Part shown: in pieces, positions 8,420-16,082 of the stretch
Layout of the letters: each line of letters begins with the position of its first letter
Numbering within the stretch: position 1 is the stretch's first letter
Assembly: GCF_028649475.1 (NCBI RefSeq)
Contig: NZ_JAQSIP010000007.1
Coordinates: forward strand, 124,001-188,000
Reading direction: 5' to 3'
DNA: 64,000 nucleotides
From: Curvibacter cyanobacteriorum
Lineage (GTDB): Bacteria > Pseudomonadota > Gammaproteobacteria > Burkholderiales > Burkholderiaceae_C
Notes under the pieces: model-generated
The model's input: only the letters and a program-made list of their open reading frames with translations
Told to the model about the DNA's origin: nothing
Databases searched by the model: none
Made by a program: the position numbers and the translations under genes

Positions 8420-9934
8420 ATGAGCCCGACCGACCGCATTCGCAGCCCCGAACTCCTGGCCAAGGTGATGAGCGCCGAAGCCGCTGCCGCCCTGATCCCG
8501 GTCGGCGCCAACGTGGGCATGAGCGGCTTCACCGGGGCGGGCTACCCCAAGGCCGTGCCCCAGGCCCTGGCCGACCGCCTGGCCGCGCTGCATGCGGCGG
8601 GCGACACCGCGGCGCGCATCGGGCTGTGGACTGGCGCCTCGACCGCCCCCGAGCTGGACGGTGCCCTGGCCAAGGCCGATGGCATCGAGATGCGCCTGCC
8701 CTACCAGTCCGACCCCACCTGCCGCCAGCTCATCAACGCCGGCAAGATGCACTACACCGACCTGCACCTGTCGCATGTGGCGCAGTTCGCATGGTTCGGC
8801 TTCTTGGGCAAGCTCGATGTGGCGGTGGTCGAGGTGGTGGCCATCCTGCCAGACGGGCGCCTGGTGCCATCGACCTCAGTGGGCAACAACAAGACCTGGC
8901 TGGACCAGGCCGACAAGATCATCATCGAGGTCAACGAGCAGCAAAGCCTGGGCCTCGAAGGCATGCACGACATCTATTACGGCACCGAGATACCGCCGCA
9001 CCGCAAGCCGATCCCGATGCTGCACACCAGCGACCGCATCGGCGAGCCCTACCTGCGCTGCGACCCCCGCAAGGTGGTGGCCGTGGTGCGCACCTGCCAG
9101 GCCGACCGCAACTCGGTGTTTGCTGCGCCCGATGAAGTGTCCGATCAGATCGCGGGCCACATCATGGAGTTTCTGCAGCACGAGGTGAAGGCCGGTCGCC
9201 TGCCCCCTGAGCTGCTGCCCCTGCAATCGGGCGTGGGCAATGTGGCCAATGCGGTGCTCAGCGGGCTCAACCAGGGGCCGTTTGAGAACCTCACCGCATT
9301 CACCGAGGTGCTGCAGGACGGCATGCTGGAGATGCTGCGCTCGGGCAAGCTGAGTTTTGCCTCGGCCACCGCGCTGTCGCTGAGCCCGGCGGCCACCGCC
9401 GAGTTCAACGCCAACATCGACTTCTACCGCCAGCGCATCGTGCTGCGCCCGCAGGAGATCAGCAACCACCCCGAGCTGGTGCGCCGGCTGGGCGTGATCG
9501 CCATGAACGCGATGATCGAGGCCGACCTCTACGGCAACGTCAACTCCACCCACATCATGGGCTCGAGCATCATGAACGGCATTGGCGGTTCGGGCGACTT
9601 TGCGCGCAACGGCTACCTGTCCTTCTTTGTCACGCCCTCGGTGGCCAAGGGCGGCGCCATCTCGTGCATCGTGCCCATGGTCTCGCATGTGGACCACACC
9701 GAGCACGATGTGCAGGTCATCGTCACCGAACAAGGCCTGGCCGACCTGCGGGGCCTGGCCCCCACGCAGCGCGCCAAGCTGATCGTCGAGCGCTGCGCCC
9801 ACCCCAGCTTCCGGCCCCAACTGCAGGACTACCTGGACCGCGCCGCGCGCGGCGCCCCGGGCCTGCACACGCCCCACTTGCTGACCGAGGCCCTGAGTTG
9901 GCACACCCGCTTCCTCGAAACCGGCCACATGTGA
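8420..9934 (+). CDS. Acetyl-CoA hydrolase/transferase family, succinate CoA-transferase-like
   Basis: 504 aa CoA-transferase of the class that moves CoA between acyl-CoA and a carboxylate, such as acetyl-CoA and succinate. The Glu expected to form the covalent glutamyl-CoA intermediate is in LTAFTEVLQDGM at residue 296. The C-terminal domain contains the GGSGDFARN loop, VSHVDHTEHDV and the VTEQGLADLRG motif seen in the SucCoA-transferase subgroup. Length matches this family of about 500 aa. The protein is cytoplasmic, and the role could be in acetate, propionate or succinate metabolism. It is followed by the bestrophin-like gene after 40 nt, possibly in one transcript. A palindrome sits in its upstream region. 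Confidence 0.88.
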   Translation: MSPTDRIRSPELLAKVMSAEAAAALIPVGANVGMSGFTGAGYPKAVPQALADRLAALHAAGDTAARIGLWTGASTAPELDGALAKADGIEMRLPYQSDPTCRQLINAGKMHYTDLHLSHVAQFAWFGFLGKLDVAVVEVVAILPDGRLVPSTSVGNNKTWLDQADKIIIEVNEQQSLGLEGMHDIYYGTEIPPHRKPIPMLHTSDRIGEPYLRCDPRKVVAVVRTCQADRNSVFAAPDEVSDQIAGHIMEFLQHEVKAGRLPPELLPLQSGVGNVANAVLSGLNQGPFENLTAFTEVLQDGMLEMLRSGKLSFASATALSLSPAATAEFNANIDFYRQRIVLRPQEISNHPELVRRLGVIAMNAMIEADLYGNVNSTHIMGSSIMNGIGGSGDFARNGYLSFFVTPSVAKGGAISCIVPMVSHVDHTEHDVQVIVTEQGLADLRGLAPTQRAKLIVERCAHPSFRPQLQDYLDRAARGAPGLHTPHLLTEALSWHTRFLETGHM

Positions 9935-9974
9935 CGCCCACCCGCACGCCCGGGCGCCGCGCCAGGGGCACCCC

Positions 9975-10946
9975 ATGATCGTGCGCGACCGCCCCAGCGG
10001 GCTGAAGCTGTTCTGGCTGATGCGGGGCTCCATCCTGCCGCGCATCAGCCGTGTGCTGCTCTTCAACATCGCGCTGGCCACCGTGGTCACGCTCAGCCAC
10101 GGGGCGCTGTTCCACACCAAAATCACGCTGACGGCGATCCCCTTCACCCTGATCGGTTTGCCGCTGGCGATCTTTCTGGGCTTTCGCAACACCGCCGCCT
10201 ACGACCGCTACTGGGAGGCGCGCAAGCTGTGGGGCGAACTGCTGCTGCGCAGCCGCAACCTGGCGCGCCAGTGCCTGTGCCACATCGCGCCACCGCAGGC
10301 CGGCGTCGGCGCTGCCGCCGAGCCCTCCGCCCTGACAACCCCCACCCACCCGACCGACCGCCGGGTTCACATGGTGCGGCGTGCCGCCGCGTTTTGCCAC
10401 GCGCTGCGACTGCTGCTGCGCGACAGCCGGGACACGGCCGCGGTGCAGGCCTGGCTGCCCGAGGGCGAATGGGCCGCCGTGGCCCGCAGCCTCCACCTGC
10501 CCCAGGCCCTGATGATGCGCATGGGGGCCGACCTTGCCGCCTGCCAGCGCGAGGGCCGCGTGGACGCGCAGATGGCGGTGCAGATCGACCACACCCTGTC
10601 GGCCCTGACGGCGGCGGCCGCCTCGTGCGAGCGCATCAAAAGCACCCCGGTGCCGTTCTCCTACACCCTGCTTCTGCACCGCACGGCCTACGCTTATTGC
10701 TTTCTTTTGCCCTTTGGTCTGGTCGATACCCTGGGCTTCATGACCCCGCTGGTGGTGGCCATCGTGGCCTACACCTTCTTCGGCCTCGATGCGTTGGGCG
10801 ATGAAATCGAGGAGCCGTTTGGCCTGCTGCCCAACGACCTGCCCCTGGACGCGCTGTGCCGGCATATCGAGATCAACCTGCTCGAGTCGCTGGGCGACAC
10901 CGAGCTGCCGCCGCCGTTGGTACCGCTTGACTACTGCCTGATGTGA
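9975..10946 (+). CDS. Bestrophin-like (UPF0187/YneE) membrane protein
   Basis: 323 aa inner-membrane protein of the bacterial bestrophin-like family, which forms pentameric anion- or cation-conducting channels. The N-terminal helix (LLFNIALATVVTLSHGALF), the second hydrophobic block ending in FLGFRNTAAYDRYWEARKLWGELL and the C-terminal EIEEPFGLLPNDLPLDALCRHIE are the conserved family segments. Between them is a hydrophilic stretch, a further hydrophobic pair near LLLHRTAYAYCFLLPFGL, and a helix rich in Val/Ala. The function in this organism is unknown. It lies between the CoA-transferase and cls genes on the same strand. Confidence 0.87.
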   Translation: MIVRDRPSGLKLFWLMRGSILPRISRVLLFNIALATVVTLSHGALFHTKITLTAIPFTLIGLPLAIFLGFRNTAAYDRYWEARKLWGELLLRSRNLARQCLCHIAPPQAGVGAAAEPSALTTPTHPTDRRVHMVRRAAAFCHALRLLLRDSRDTAAVQAWLPEGEWAAVARSLHLPQALMMRMGADLAACQREGRVDAQMAVQIDHTLSALTAAAASCERIKSTPVPFSYTLLLHRTAYAYCFLLPFGLVDTLGFMTPLVVAIVAYTFFGLDALGDEIEEPFGLLPNDLPLDALCRHIEINLLESLGDTELPPPLVPLDYCLM

Positions 10947-10973
10947 CCCTGGCGGCCAAGGCGGGGGCTGCCC

Positions 10974-10979
10974 CATACT
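10974..10979 (+). promoter_or_regulatory. Candidate -10 box (CATACT) of cls
   Basis: A hexamer with 4 of 6 matches to TATAAT, six nucleotides before the cls ATG. If used, transcription would start at or within a few bases of the start codon, giving a leaderless mRNA. No good -35 element is visible 16-18 nt upstream, so the support is weak on its own. Confidence 0.3.
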
Positions 10980-10985
10980 GGCGCC

Positions 10986-12392
10986 ATGCTTTTCACGCTG
11001 ACCCCTTTTGACTGGTGGACCCTGCACGGTCTGGTCACGGTGCTGGCGCTGCTGGTCTACGTCATCACCTCGCATGTGACGCGCCAGCGTCGGCAGCCGG
11101 CCGCGGCCATCGCCTGGGTGTTTTTCATCCTGCTGATGCCCTATGTGGCGCTGCCCGCCTACCTGACGTTTGGCTCGCGCAAGCGCCCGCGCCCGGCGGT
11201 GCACGCCGTGCCCCTGGCGCTGCCGGCCCCGGGGGGCGAGGCCTGGGTCACCCGCACCCTGTGCGCGCTGGGGCAGCCGGTGCCCGCGGCCTACCGCGAC
11301 CTGCAGGTGCACGAGGACGGCTGCGCCGCCCGAGCGGCGCTGATGGCCGCGGTCTTCAGCGCCCGGCAGCGCATCGAGATCGCCACCTTCATCCTCAAGG
11401 ACGACGTGCTGGGCACCGAGCTGATGGACGCGCTGTGCGCCCAGGCCCGCGCCGGGGTCCAGGTGCGCCTGCTGCTCGATGGACTGGGCAGCCTCATGGC
11501 AGGGCGGCCCAAGCTGCAGCGCCTGACCGATGCCGGCGCCCAATGCCTGCTGTTTGTGCCCCCGCTGCACTCGCCCCTGCGTGGCCGCACCAACCTGCGC
11601 AACCACCGCAAGCTGGTGCTGGTGGACGCCGGCCAGCCCCACGCCCGCCTGTGGTGCGGCGGCCGCAACCTGGCCGCCGAGTACTTTGAAGGCCAGCCCG
11701 GCGTGCCGGTCTGGTGCGACCTCAGTTACGACCTGCGCGGCCCGCTGGTGCAGCAGGCCAGCGACCTGTTCGAGCACGACTGGGCCTTTGCCGGTGGCCA
11801 GGCCCGCCCCGCCAGTCCCTTGCCAGCGTCGCTCGCCGACCCGGGCGCGGCGCCACTGCCGCAGGCCCAATGGGCTGCCTCGGGCCCCGACCAGGCCGAC
11901 GACACCGTGTACGCGCTGTTGCTCACGGCGACCCACCGCGCCAATGCGCGCCTGTCGCTGGCCACACCGTACTTCGTGCCCGACCCGGCGCTGCTGATGG
12001 CGCTGTGCCTGGCGGCACGGCGCGGCGTGGTGGTGGACCTGCTGCTGCCCGCGCGCTCCAACCACGGCCTGTCCGACCTGGCCCGCAACCGCGCCCTGCG
12101 GGCGCTGGTGCAGGCCGGTGGGCGGGTCTGGTTCTGGCCCGGCATGCTGCACGCCAAGCTGGTCATCGTGGACGACGTGCTGGCGCTGGCGGGTTCGGCC
12201 AACCTGGACAGCCGCAGCCTGTTCCTGAATTACGAGCTGATGCTGGCTTTTGAGCCCGGCGAGGCGGTGCAACGCTTCCAGGCCTGGTTCGACCAGCAGC
12301 GAGCCCAGGCCACGGCCCACCACCCGCGCCCCGCGGGTTTGGTGCGGGATCTGCTCGAGGGCATGTTGCTGTGGACCGGCTTTGAACTGTGA
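10986..12392 (+). CDS. cls: Cardiolipin synthase (phospholipase D superfamily)
   Basis: 468 aa membrane enzyme condensing two phosphatidylglycerols to cardiolipin and glycerol. Two N-terminal helices form the PLDc_N region (LHGLVTVLALLVYVITSH and AAIAWVFFILLMPYVALPAYLTFG). The first HKD motif reads NHRKLVLVD, and the second is HAKLVIVDDVLALAGSANLDSRS; both contain the catalytic His-Lys-Asp triad. The C-terminal LVRDLLEGML sequence is also typical of ClsA-type proteins. The start codon lies 39 nt beyond the bestrophin-like gene. Paralogues exist in many genomes, so which Cls (A, B or C) it corresponds to is not certain; the two N-terminal membrane helices favour ClsA. Confidence 0.9.
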   Translation: MLFTLTPFDWWTLHGLVTVLALLVYVITSHVTRQRRQPAAAIAWVFFILLMPYVALPAYLTFGSRKRPRPAVHAVPLALPAPGGEAWVTRTLCALGQPVPAAYRDLQVHEDGCAARAALMAAVFSARQRIEIATFILKDDVLGTELMDALCAQARAGVQVRLLLDGLGSLMAGRPKLQRLTDAGAQCLLFVPPLHSPLRGRTNLRNHRKLVLVDAGQPHARLWCGGRNLAAEYFEGQPGVPVWCDLSYDLRGPLVQQASDLFEHDWAFAGGQARPASPLPASLADPGAAPLPQAQWAASGPDQADDTVYALLLTATHRANARLSLATPYFVPDPALLMALCLAARRGVVVDLLLPARSNHGLSDLARNRALRALVQAGGRVWFWPGMLHAKLVIVDDVLALAGSANLDSRSLFLNYELMLAFEPGEAVQRFQAWFDQQRAQATAHHPRPAGLVRDLLEGMLLWTGFEL

Positions 12393-12448
12393 AATGGGCG
12401 GGTCTAACCGGTTGAAGCCCCCTTGTGGAGCGCTTAAAGTCGCGTCAG

Positions 12449-12467
12449 CAGGTCATTGGCTGACCTG
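12449..12467. promoter_or_regulatory. Inverted repeat CAGGTCA-N5-TGACCTG upstream of a Bug gene
   Basis: A perfect 7-bp inverted repeat with a 5-nt spacer, 17 nt before the start of the Bug-family gene and just upstream of its ribosome-binding site. It could be an operator or an mRNA hairpin. It is not a convincing terminator for cls because only a TTT follows. Confidence 0.45.
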
Positions 12468-12484
12468 TTTCCGACGGAGATTTC

Positions 12485-13519
12485 ATGCCTTCCCTTTTCC
12501 CTCGCCCGCTGGGCGAACGCGCCTCTGAGCTGCAGGCCCCTGTTCATTCACCGCGCCGCCGCGCCTTGCAGGCCCTGGGGGCCTTCGGCGCCAGCGCCTG
12601 GTTGGGGGCCGCCCAGGCCCAGGCCCCGCTCGAAGGCGGTGCCCTGAAGATCGTGGTGCCGTACCCGCCCGGGGGCTCGTCAGACCGCGCCGCGCGCCTG
12701 ATCACCGACGCCCTGTCGCAGCGCCTGGGCGTGCCGGTGATCGTCGAGAACCGCGTCGGCGCGGGCGGACGCCTGGCCGCGCAGCAACTGCACCGCGACA
12801 CTTCGGGTCAGAACCAGATCCTGCTGGCCAACCCGGCCACCATGGTGGTGGCGCCCCTGGTGTTCAAGGACAACGGCTACGACCCCGAGCGCGACTACCA
12901 GCCGCTGTCGCAGGTCACGCGCTACGCTTTCGGCGTGGCGGTCGGCGCTGGCGTGCCGGTGCGCGAGTTCAGCCACCTGCGGGCCTGGATGCAGGTCAAC
13001 CAGGCGCAGGTCTCGGCGGGCGTACCGGCCACGGGCAGCCTGCCGCATTTCTTTGTGCTGATGCTCAGCGAGCAACTGGGCCTGAAGATGCCGGTGGTGG
13101 GCTACCGCGGATCGGCCCCCTTGCTCAACGACCTCATGGGCGGCCATGTGCCGATCGCGGTTGACACGCTGGACACCCTGGAGCCGCTGCACAAGTCGGG
13201 CAAACTGCGCATCCTGGCGGTGTCGAGCGAGCAACGCGCGGCGTCCCTGCCCGGCGTGCCGACCTTCCGCGATGTGGGCCTCAAGCTGTCGGCCGAGGGC
13301 TGGAACGTGCTCTACGCGCCCAGCCAACTGCCCGCCGAGCGCGCGCGCCGCATCGCCCAGGCCATCACCGAGGTGATGGCCGACAAGGCGATGCAGGCCC
13401 GCTTTGCCGCCGCCGACATGGTGCCGGTCAGCAGTGGCCCCGACGCCACGCGCCGCATGTTGAGTGCCTTCCAGGCCCAATGGGCCCCGGTGGTGCGCCA
13501 GTCGGGCTTCCAGCCCTGA
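12485..13519 (+). CDS. Bug family (TctC) periplasmic binding protein
   Basis: 344 aa extracytoplasmic solute receptor of the tripartite tricarboxylate transporter family. A long N-terminus with RRRALQALGAFGASAWLGAAQAQA looks like a signal peptide; the run of Arg suggests possible Tat export but the consensus is incomplete. IVVPYPPGGSSDRAARLITDALSQ is the hallmark ligand-loop segment, followed by VPVIVENRVGAGG. No TctA/TctB membrane partners are adjacent, which is usual for the many orphan Bug genes in Burkholderiales. The ligand (often a carboxylate) cannot be predicted. The start has an ACGGAG ribosome-binding site. The gene stands alone between cls and the exonuclease gene. Confidence 0.88.
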   Translation: MPSLFPRPLGERASELQAPVHSPRRRALQALGAFGASAWLGAAQAQAPLEGGALKIVVPYPPGGSSDRAARLITDALSQRLGVPVIVENRVGAGGRLAAQQLHRDTSGQNQILLANPATMVVAPLVFKDNGYDPERDYQPLSQVTRYAFGVAVGAGVPVREFSHLRAWMQVNQAQVSAGVPATGSLPHFFVLMLSEQLGLKMPVVGYRGSAPLLNDLMGGHVPIAVDTLDTLEPLHKSGKLRILAVSSEQRAASLPGVPTFRDVGLKLSAEGWNVLYAPSQLPAERARRIAQAITEVMADKAMQARFAAADMVPVSSGPDATRRMLSAFQAQWAPVVRQSGFQP

Positions 13520-13611
13520 GCGGGTGTCACCCGGACCCGGCCCCAAAGTTGCTAACAGCCCCCTGTCGGTCCTGCACAGGCTGACAAACCAACAACAGGG
13601 AGGAGCGCGGC

Positions 13612-14166
13612 ATGCAAGCTGACGCAGTGCTGGCAGAAAACGGGATCACGGTGCCCGTGGTGATCGACATCGAGGCCTCGGGCTTCGGCCGGGGCAGTTA
13701 CCCCATTGAGGTCGGCTTTGTGCTGGCCGATGGTGAATCCTGGTGCAGTCTGGTGCGGCCCGAGCCCGAGTGGCTGCACTGGGACCTGGGGGCGGCCGCG
13801 GTGCACCGCATCCAGCGCGACAGCCTGCTGCGGCATGGCCGCAGTTGCGCGGACGTGGCGCAGTTGCTGAACCAGCGCCTGCGCGGCCAGACCGTCTACA
13901 CCGACTGCTGGGCCCACGACTACGCCTGGATCGCCCGCCTCTACGACGCGGCCGAGCGCAGCCCCAGCTTTCGGCTGGCCAACCTGCAAGGCCTGCTCAA
14001 CGACAGCCAGCTCGCGCTCTGGGACCAGACCCGGGCCGAGGTGGCTGCGCGCCTGCGCCTGCACCGGCACCGCGCCAGTGCCGACGCGCGCGTGCTGCAG
14101 CAAACCGTGCTGACCCTGCGCCAGCCCCTGGGCGCGGTGACCGCGCCGCGGGGGGCCGAGGGCTGA
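13612..14166 (+). CDS. DEDDh 3'-5' exonuclease-like protein
   Basis: 184 aa RNase-H-fold exonuclease domain standing alone. Exo I is VVIDIEASG (Asp-x-Glu metal ligands), Exo II is YTDCWAHDYAWI with its Asp, and Exo III is HRASADA providing the His and final Asp, which makes it DEDDh type. This is the pattern of DnaQ, ExoX and oligoribonuclease relatives; here no polymerase or helicase partner domain is present. It may degrade DNA or RNA, and the substrate is unknown. A GGGAGG ribosome-binding site precedes the ATG. All four acidic ligands and the His are intact, so activity is expected. Confidence 0.78.
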   Translation: MQADAVLAENGITVPVVIDIEASGFGRGSYPIEVGFVLADGESWCSLVRPEPEWLHWDLGAAAVHRIQRDSLLRHGRSCADVAQLLNQRLRGQTVYTDCWAHDYAWIARLYDAAERSPSFRLANLQGLLNDSQLALWDQTRAEVAARLRLHRHRASADARVLQQTVLTLRQPLGAVTAPRGAEG

Positions 14167-14224
14167 GCCGACCGCGCGCCAACGGGCAGGGCGGGGTGGG
14201 CGCGGTGGGGCCGCCTCCCATGGC

Positions 14225-14260
14225 TTTATTTATGCAAAGCAATCGCTTGCTAAAAATAAA
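14225..14260. promoter_or_regulatory. Putative operator of the TetR-family regulator (shared with the liv operon)
   Basis: Imperfect dyad upstream of the TetR gene: outer arms TTTATTT (14225-14231) and AAATAAA (14254-14260), inner arms AAGC and GCTT around AATC, all on one symmetry axis. The half-site ATTTATGCAAAGC (14228-14240) matches 12 of 13 bases of the perfect repeat at 40245-40274, and GCTTG follows at the same spacing in both. It lies 22 nt before the start codon in an A/T-rich stretch that probably also holds the promoter, as expected for autorepression by a TetR protein. Confidence 0.68.
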
Positions 14261-14282
14261 TTGATTTGCTAACCTGCCGGAC

Positions 14283-15113
14283 ATGGAAAAACCTGTCCGA
14301 CGCAGCCGCCGAGCGGCGTCCTCCCCTGTCAATGAGCCCGCCGCCGATCACGCGGCCGCAAAGCGGGCGCCGCGCGCGCCACGCGCCCCTGCCCCTCCCA
14401 CCGACTCCGCGCCCGCCAGCCCCGCCACGGGGCTGCCAGAGGCCGTCGCCGACACCACCGTCCCCCCGGCGCTCCCCGGCTCAGCGATCGAGCCCCGCCG
14501 CCCGCGGGGCCGCCCACGCAAAACCGCAGAGGAGCTGGACGACGGCAACCGCCGCCGCAAGCTGATCGAGGGCGCGGCCCGCCTGTTCCGCAGCAAGGGC
14601 TTTGACGCCGCCAGCACGCGCGACATCGCGGCCGCCGCGGGCATGCACAGCGGCTCGCCCTTCTACCACTTCGAGAGCAAGAGCGCCTTGCTCTACGCGG
14701 TCATGGACGAAGGCATGGTCATGGCCGCCCACAGCCAGTCGAACGCCCTGGCCCTGTTGCCGGCGCAGGCCACGCCGCGGGAGCGCCTGCGGGTGCTGGT
14801 GCGGCACCACTTTGAGATCCTGTTGGGCCCCAACAGCGATTTCATCCCGGTGATGCTGTACGAATGGCGCTCGCTGAGCCCGGCCCAGCGCAAGGGCATC
14901 GCGCGCGTCAAGGACGCCTACGAAGGCGCCTGGATGCCGGTGCTGCAAGCCCTGGCCGACCAGCGCGTGCTGCTGGCCGAGCCCGCGGTGGCGCGCCTGT
15001 TCATCTTTGGTGCACTGAACTGGTCGGTGCAGTGGTTCGACCCCAAGCGGGGCCTGAGCCTGGACCAACTCACCGAGCAGGCGCTCGCCCTGTTCATCCG
15101 GGAGACCCCATGA
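14283..15113 (+). CDS. TetR/AcrR family transcriptional regulator with AT-hook-like N-terminal extension
   Basis: 276 aa regulator heading the catabolic cluster. The TetR HTH spans about 92-138 (KLIEGAARLFRSKGFDAASTRDIAAAAGMHSGSPFYHFESK), followed by a helical ligand-binding domain. The first 85 residues are an unusual Pro/Ala-rich extension containing RRPRGRPRK (72-80), an AT-hook-like minor-groove binding motif also seen in some other TetR proteins. Position, orientation and ATGA overlap with the next gene suggest it controls the acyl-CoA pathway downstream, probably sensing a CoA-ester intermediate; this is inference from TetR regulators of fatty and branched acid catabolism such as PsrA and LiuQ. 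An operator-like dyad is immediately upstream. Confidence 0.85.
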   Translation: MEKPVRRSRRAASSPVNEPAADHAAAKRAPRAPRAPAPPTDSAPASPATGLPEAVADTTVPPALPGSAIEPRRPRGRPRKTAEELDDGNRRRKLIEGAARLFRSKGFDAASTRDIAAAAGMHSGSPFYHFESKSALLYAVMDEGMVMAAHSQSNALALLPAQATPRERLRVLVRHHFEILLGPNSDFIPVMLYEWRSLSPAQRKGIARVKDAYEGAWMPVLQALADQRVLLAEPAVARLFIFGALNWSVQWFDPKRGLSLDQLTEQALALFIRETP

Positions 15114-16012
15114 GCCATGCCACCGCCTACCGATCGGCCTTTGCGCCGGGCCTGTTTGACGACCAGGTGATCCTGGTCACCGGCGGGGGCTCGGGCATTG
15201 GCCGCTGCTGCGCGCACGAGCTCGCACGGCTCGGCGCCCGCGTGGTCCTGCTGGGGCGCAACCCCGACAAACTGGCCGCCGTGCGCGCCGAGATCGAGGC
15301 CGATGGCGGCCGGGCCAGCACCCTGGTGGCCGACATCCGGCGCGAGGAGGCGGTGGCCGCGGCGGTCGGCGCGCTGCTGGCCGAGCACGGCCGCCTCGAC
15401 GGCCTGGTCAACAACGCCGGCGGCCAGTACCTGGCGCCGCTCGAAAGCCTCTCGGCCAAGGGCTGGGAAGCGGTGCTGCACACCAACCTCACCGGCGGTT
15501 TTCTGGTGGCGCGCGAGTGCTACCGCCAGCACCTGGCCGGGCACGGCGGCGCCATCGTCAACATCGTGGCTGACATGTGGGGCAGCATGCCGGGCATGGG
15601 CCACAGCGGCGCGGCGCGCGCCGGCATGGTCAGCTTCACCGAGACGGCGGCGCTCGAATGGGCCTGCCAGGGCGTGCGCGTCAACGCCGTGGCGCCGGGC
15701 TACATCGCCTCCAGCGGCATGGACCACTACCCGCCCGAGGCTGCCGACCTGTTGCGTGCCATGCGCCACACCGTGCCCCAGGGGCGGTTTGGCAACGAGG
15801 CCGAGGTGTCGGCGGCGATCGTCTTCTTGCTCAGCCCGGCGGCCAGCTTCATCAGTGGCAGCACCTTGCGCGTCGATGGCGCGCGGCCCCAGGCGCGGCT
15901 GGGCTGGCCAATGCAGCGCCCCAGCGCGGCGGTGCAGCAACGCCCTGCGGTGCGCCCGTTTGACGGCTTTCACCGTGCCCAGACGCCGCGCGTGTTCGCC
16001 GAGGCGCCGTGA
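15110..16012 (+). CDS. SDR family oxidoreductase (AtuB / dienoyl-CoA reductase-like)
   Basis: 300 aa NAD(P)-dependent short-chain dehydrogenase. The TGGGSGIGR cofactor loop begins near residue 24 and NNAGG lies at 101-105. Where classical SDRs have Tyr-x3-Lys, this protein shows Ser166-x3-Arg170 (HSGAARAGM). That replacement recalls the 2,4-dienoyl-CoA reductase type and the AtuB/AtuG-like proteins of acyclic terpene catabolism, rather than ordinary alcohol dehydrogenases. ALEWACQGVRVNAVAPGYI is the usual following helix and loop. The start ATG overlaps the TetR stop (ATGA). The likely role is reduction or oxidation of a CoA-ester or terpenoid alcohol in the pathway; the substrate is unproven. 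Confidence 0.82.
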   Translation: MSHATAYRSAFAPGLFDDQVILVTGGGSGIGRCCAHELARLGARVVLLGRNPDKLAAVRAEIEADGGRASTLVADIRREEAVAAAVGALLAEHGRLDGLVNNAGGQYLAPLESLSAKGWEAVLHTNLTGGFLVARECYRQHLAGHGGAIVNIVADMWGSMPGMGHSGAARAGMVSFTETAALEWACQGVRVNAVAPGYIASSGMDHYPPEAADLLRAMRHTVPQGRFGNEAEVSAAIVFLLSPAASFISGSTLRVDGARPQARLGWPMQRPSAAVQQRPAVRPFDGFHRAQTPRVFAEAP

Positions 16013-16082
16013 CGCCCGCAGGACCTGAGCCCCATTCAGCCCCCACCGCTGCCCGCCGACCCGACCCGATCCGGACCCCACC

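Noticed and set aside
12449-12467. CAGGTCA/TGACCTG repeat as the cls terminator
   Set aside because: It lacks a T-run and lies next to the following gene's ribosome-binding site; listed as a regulatory candidate instead.
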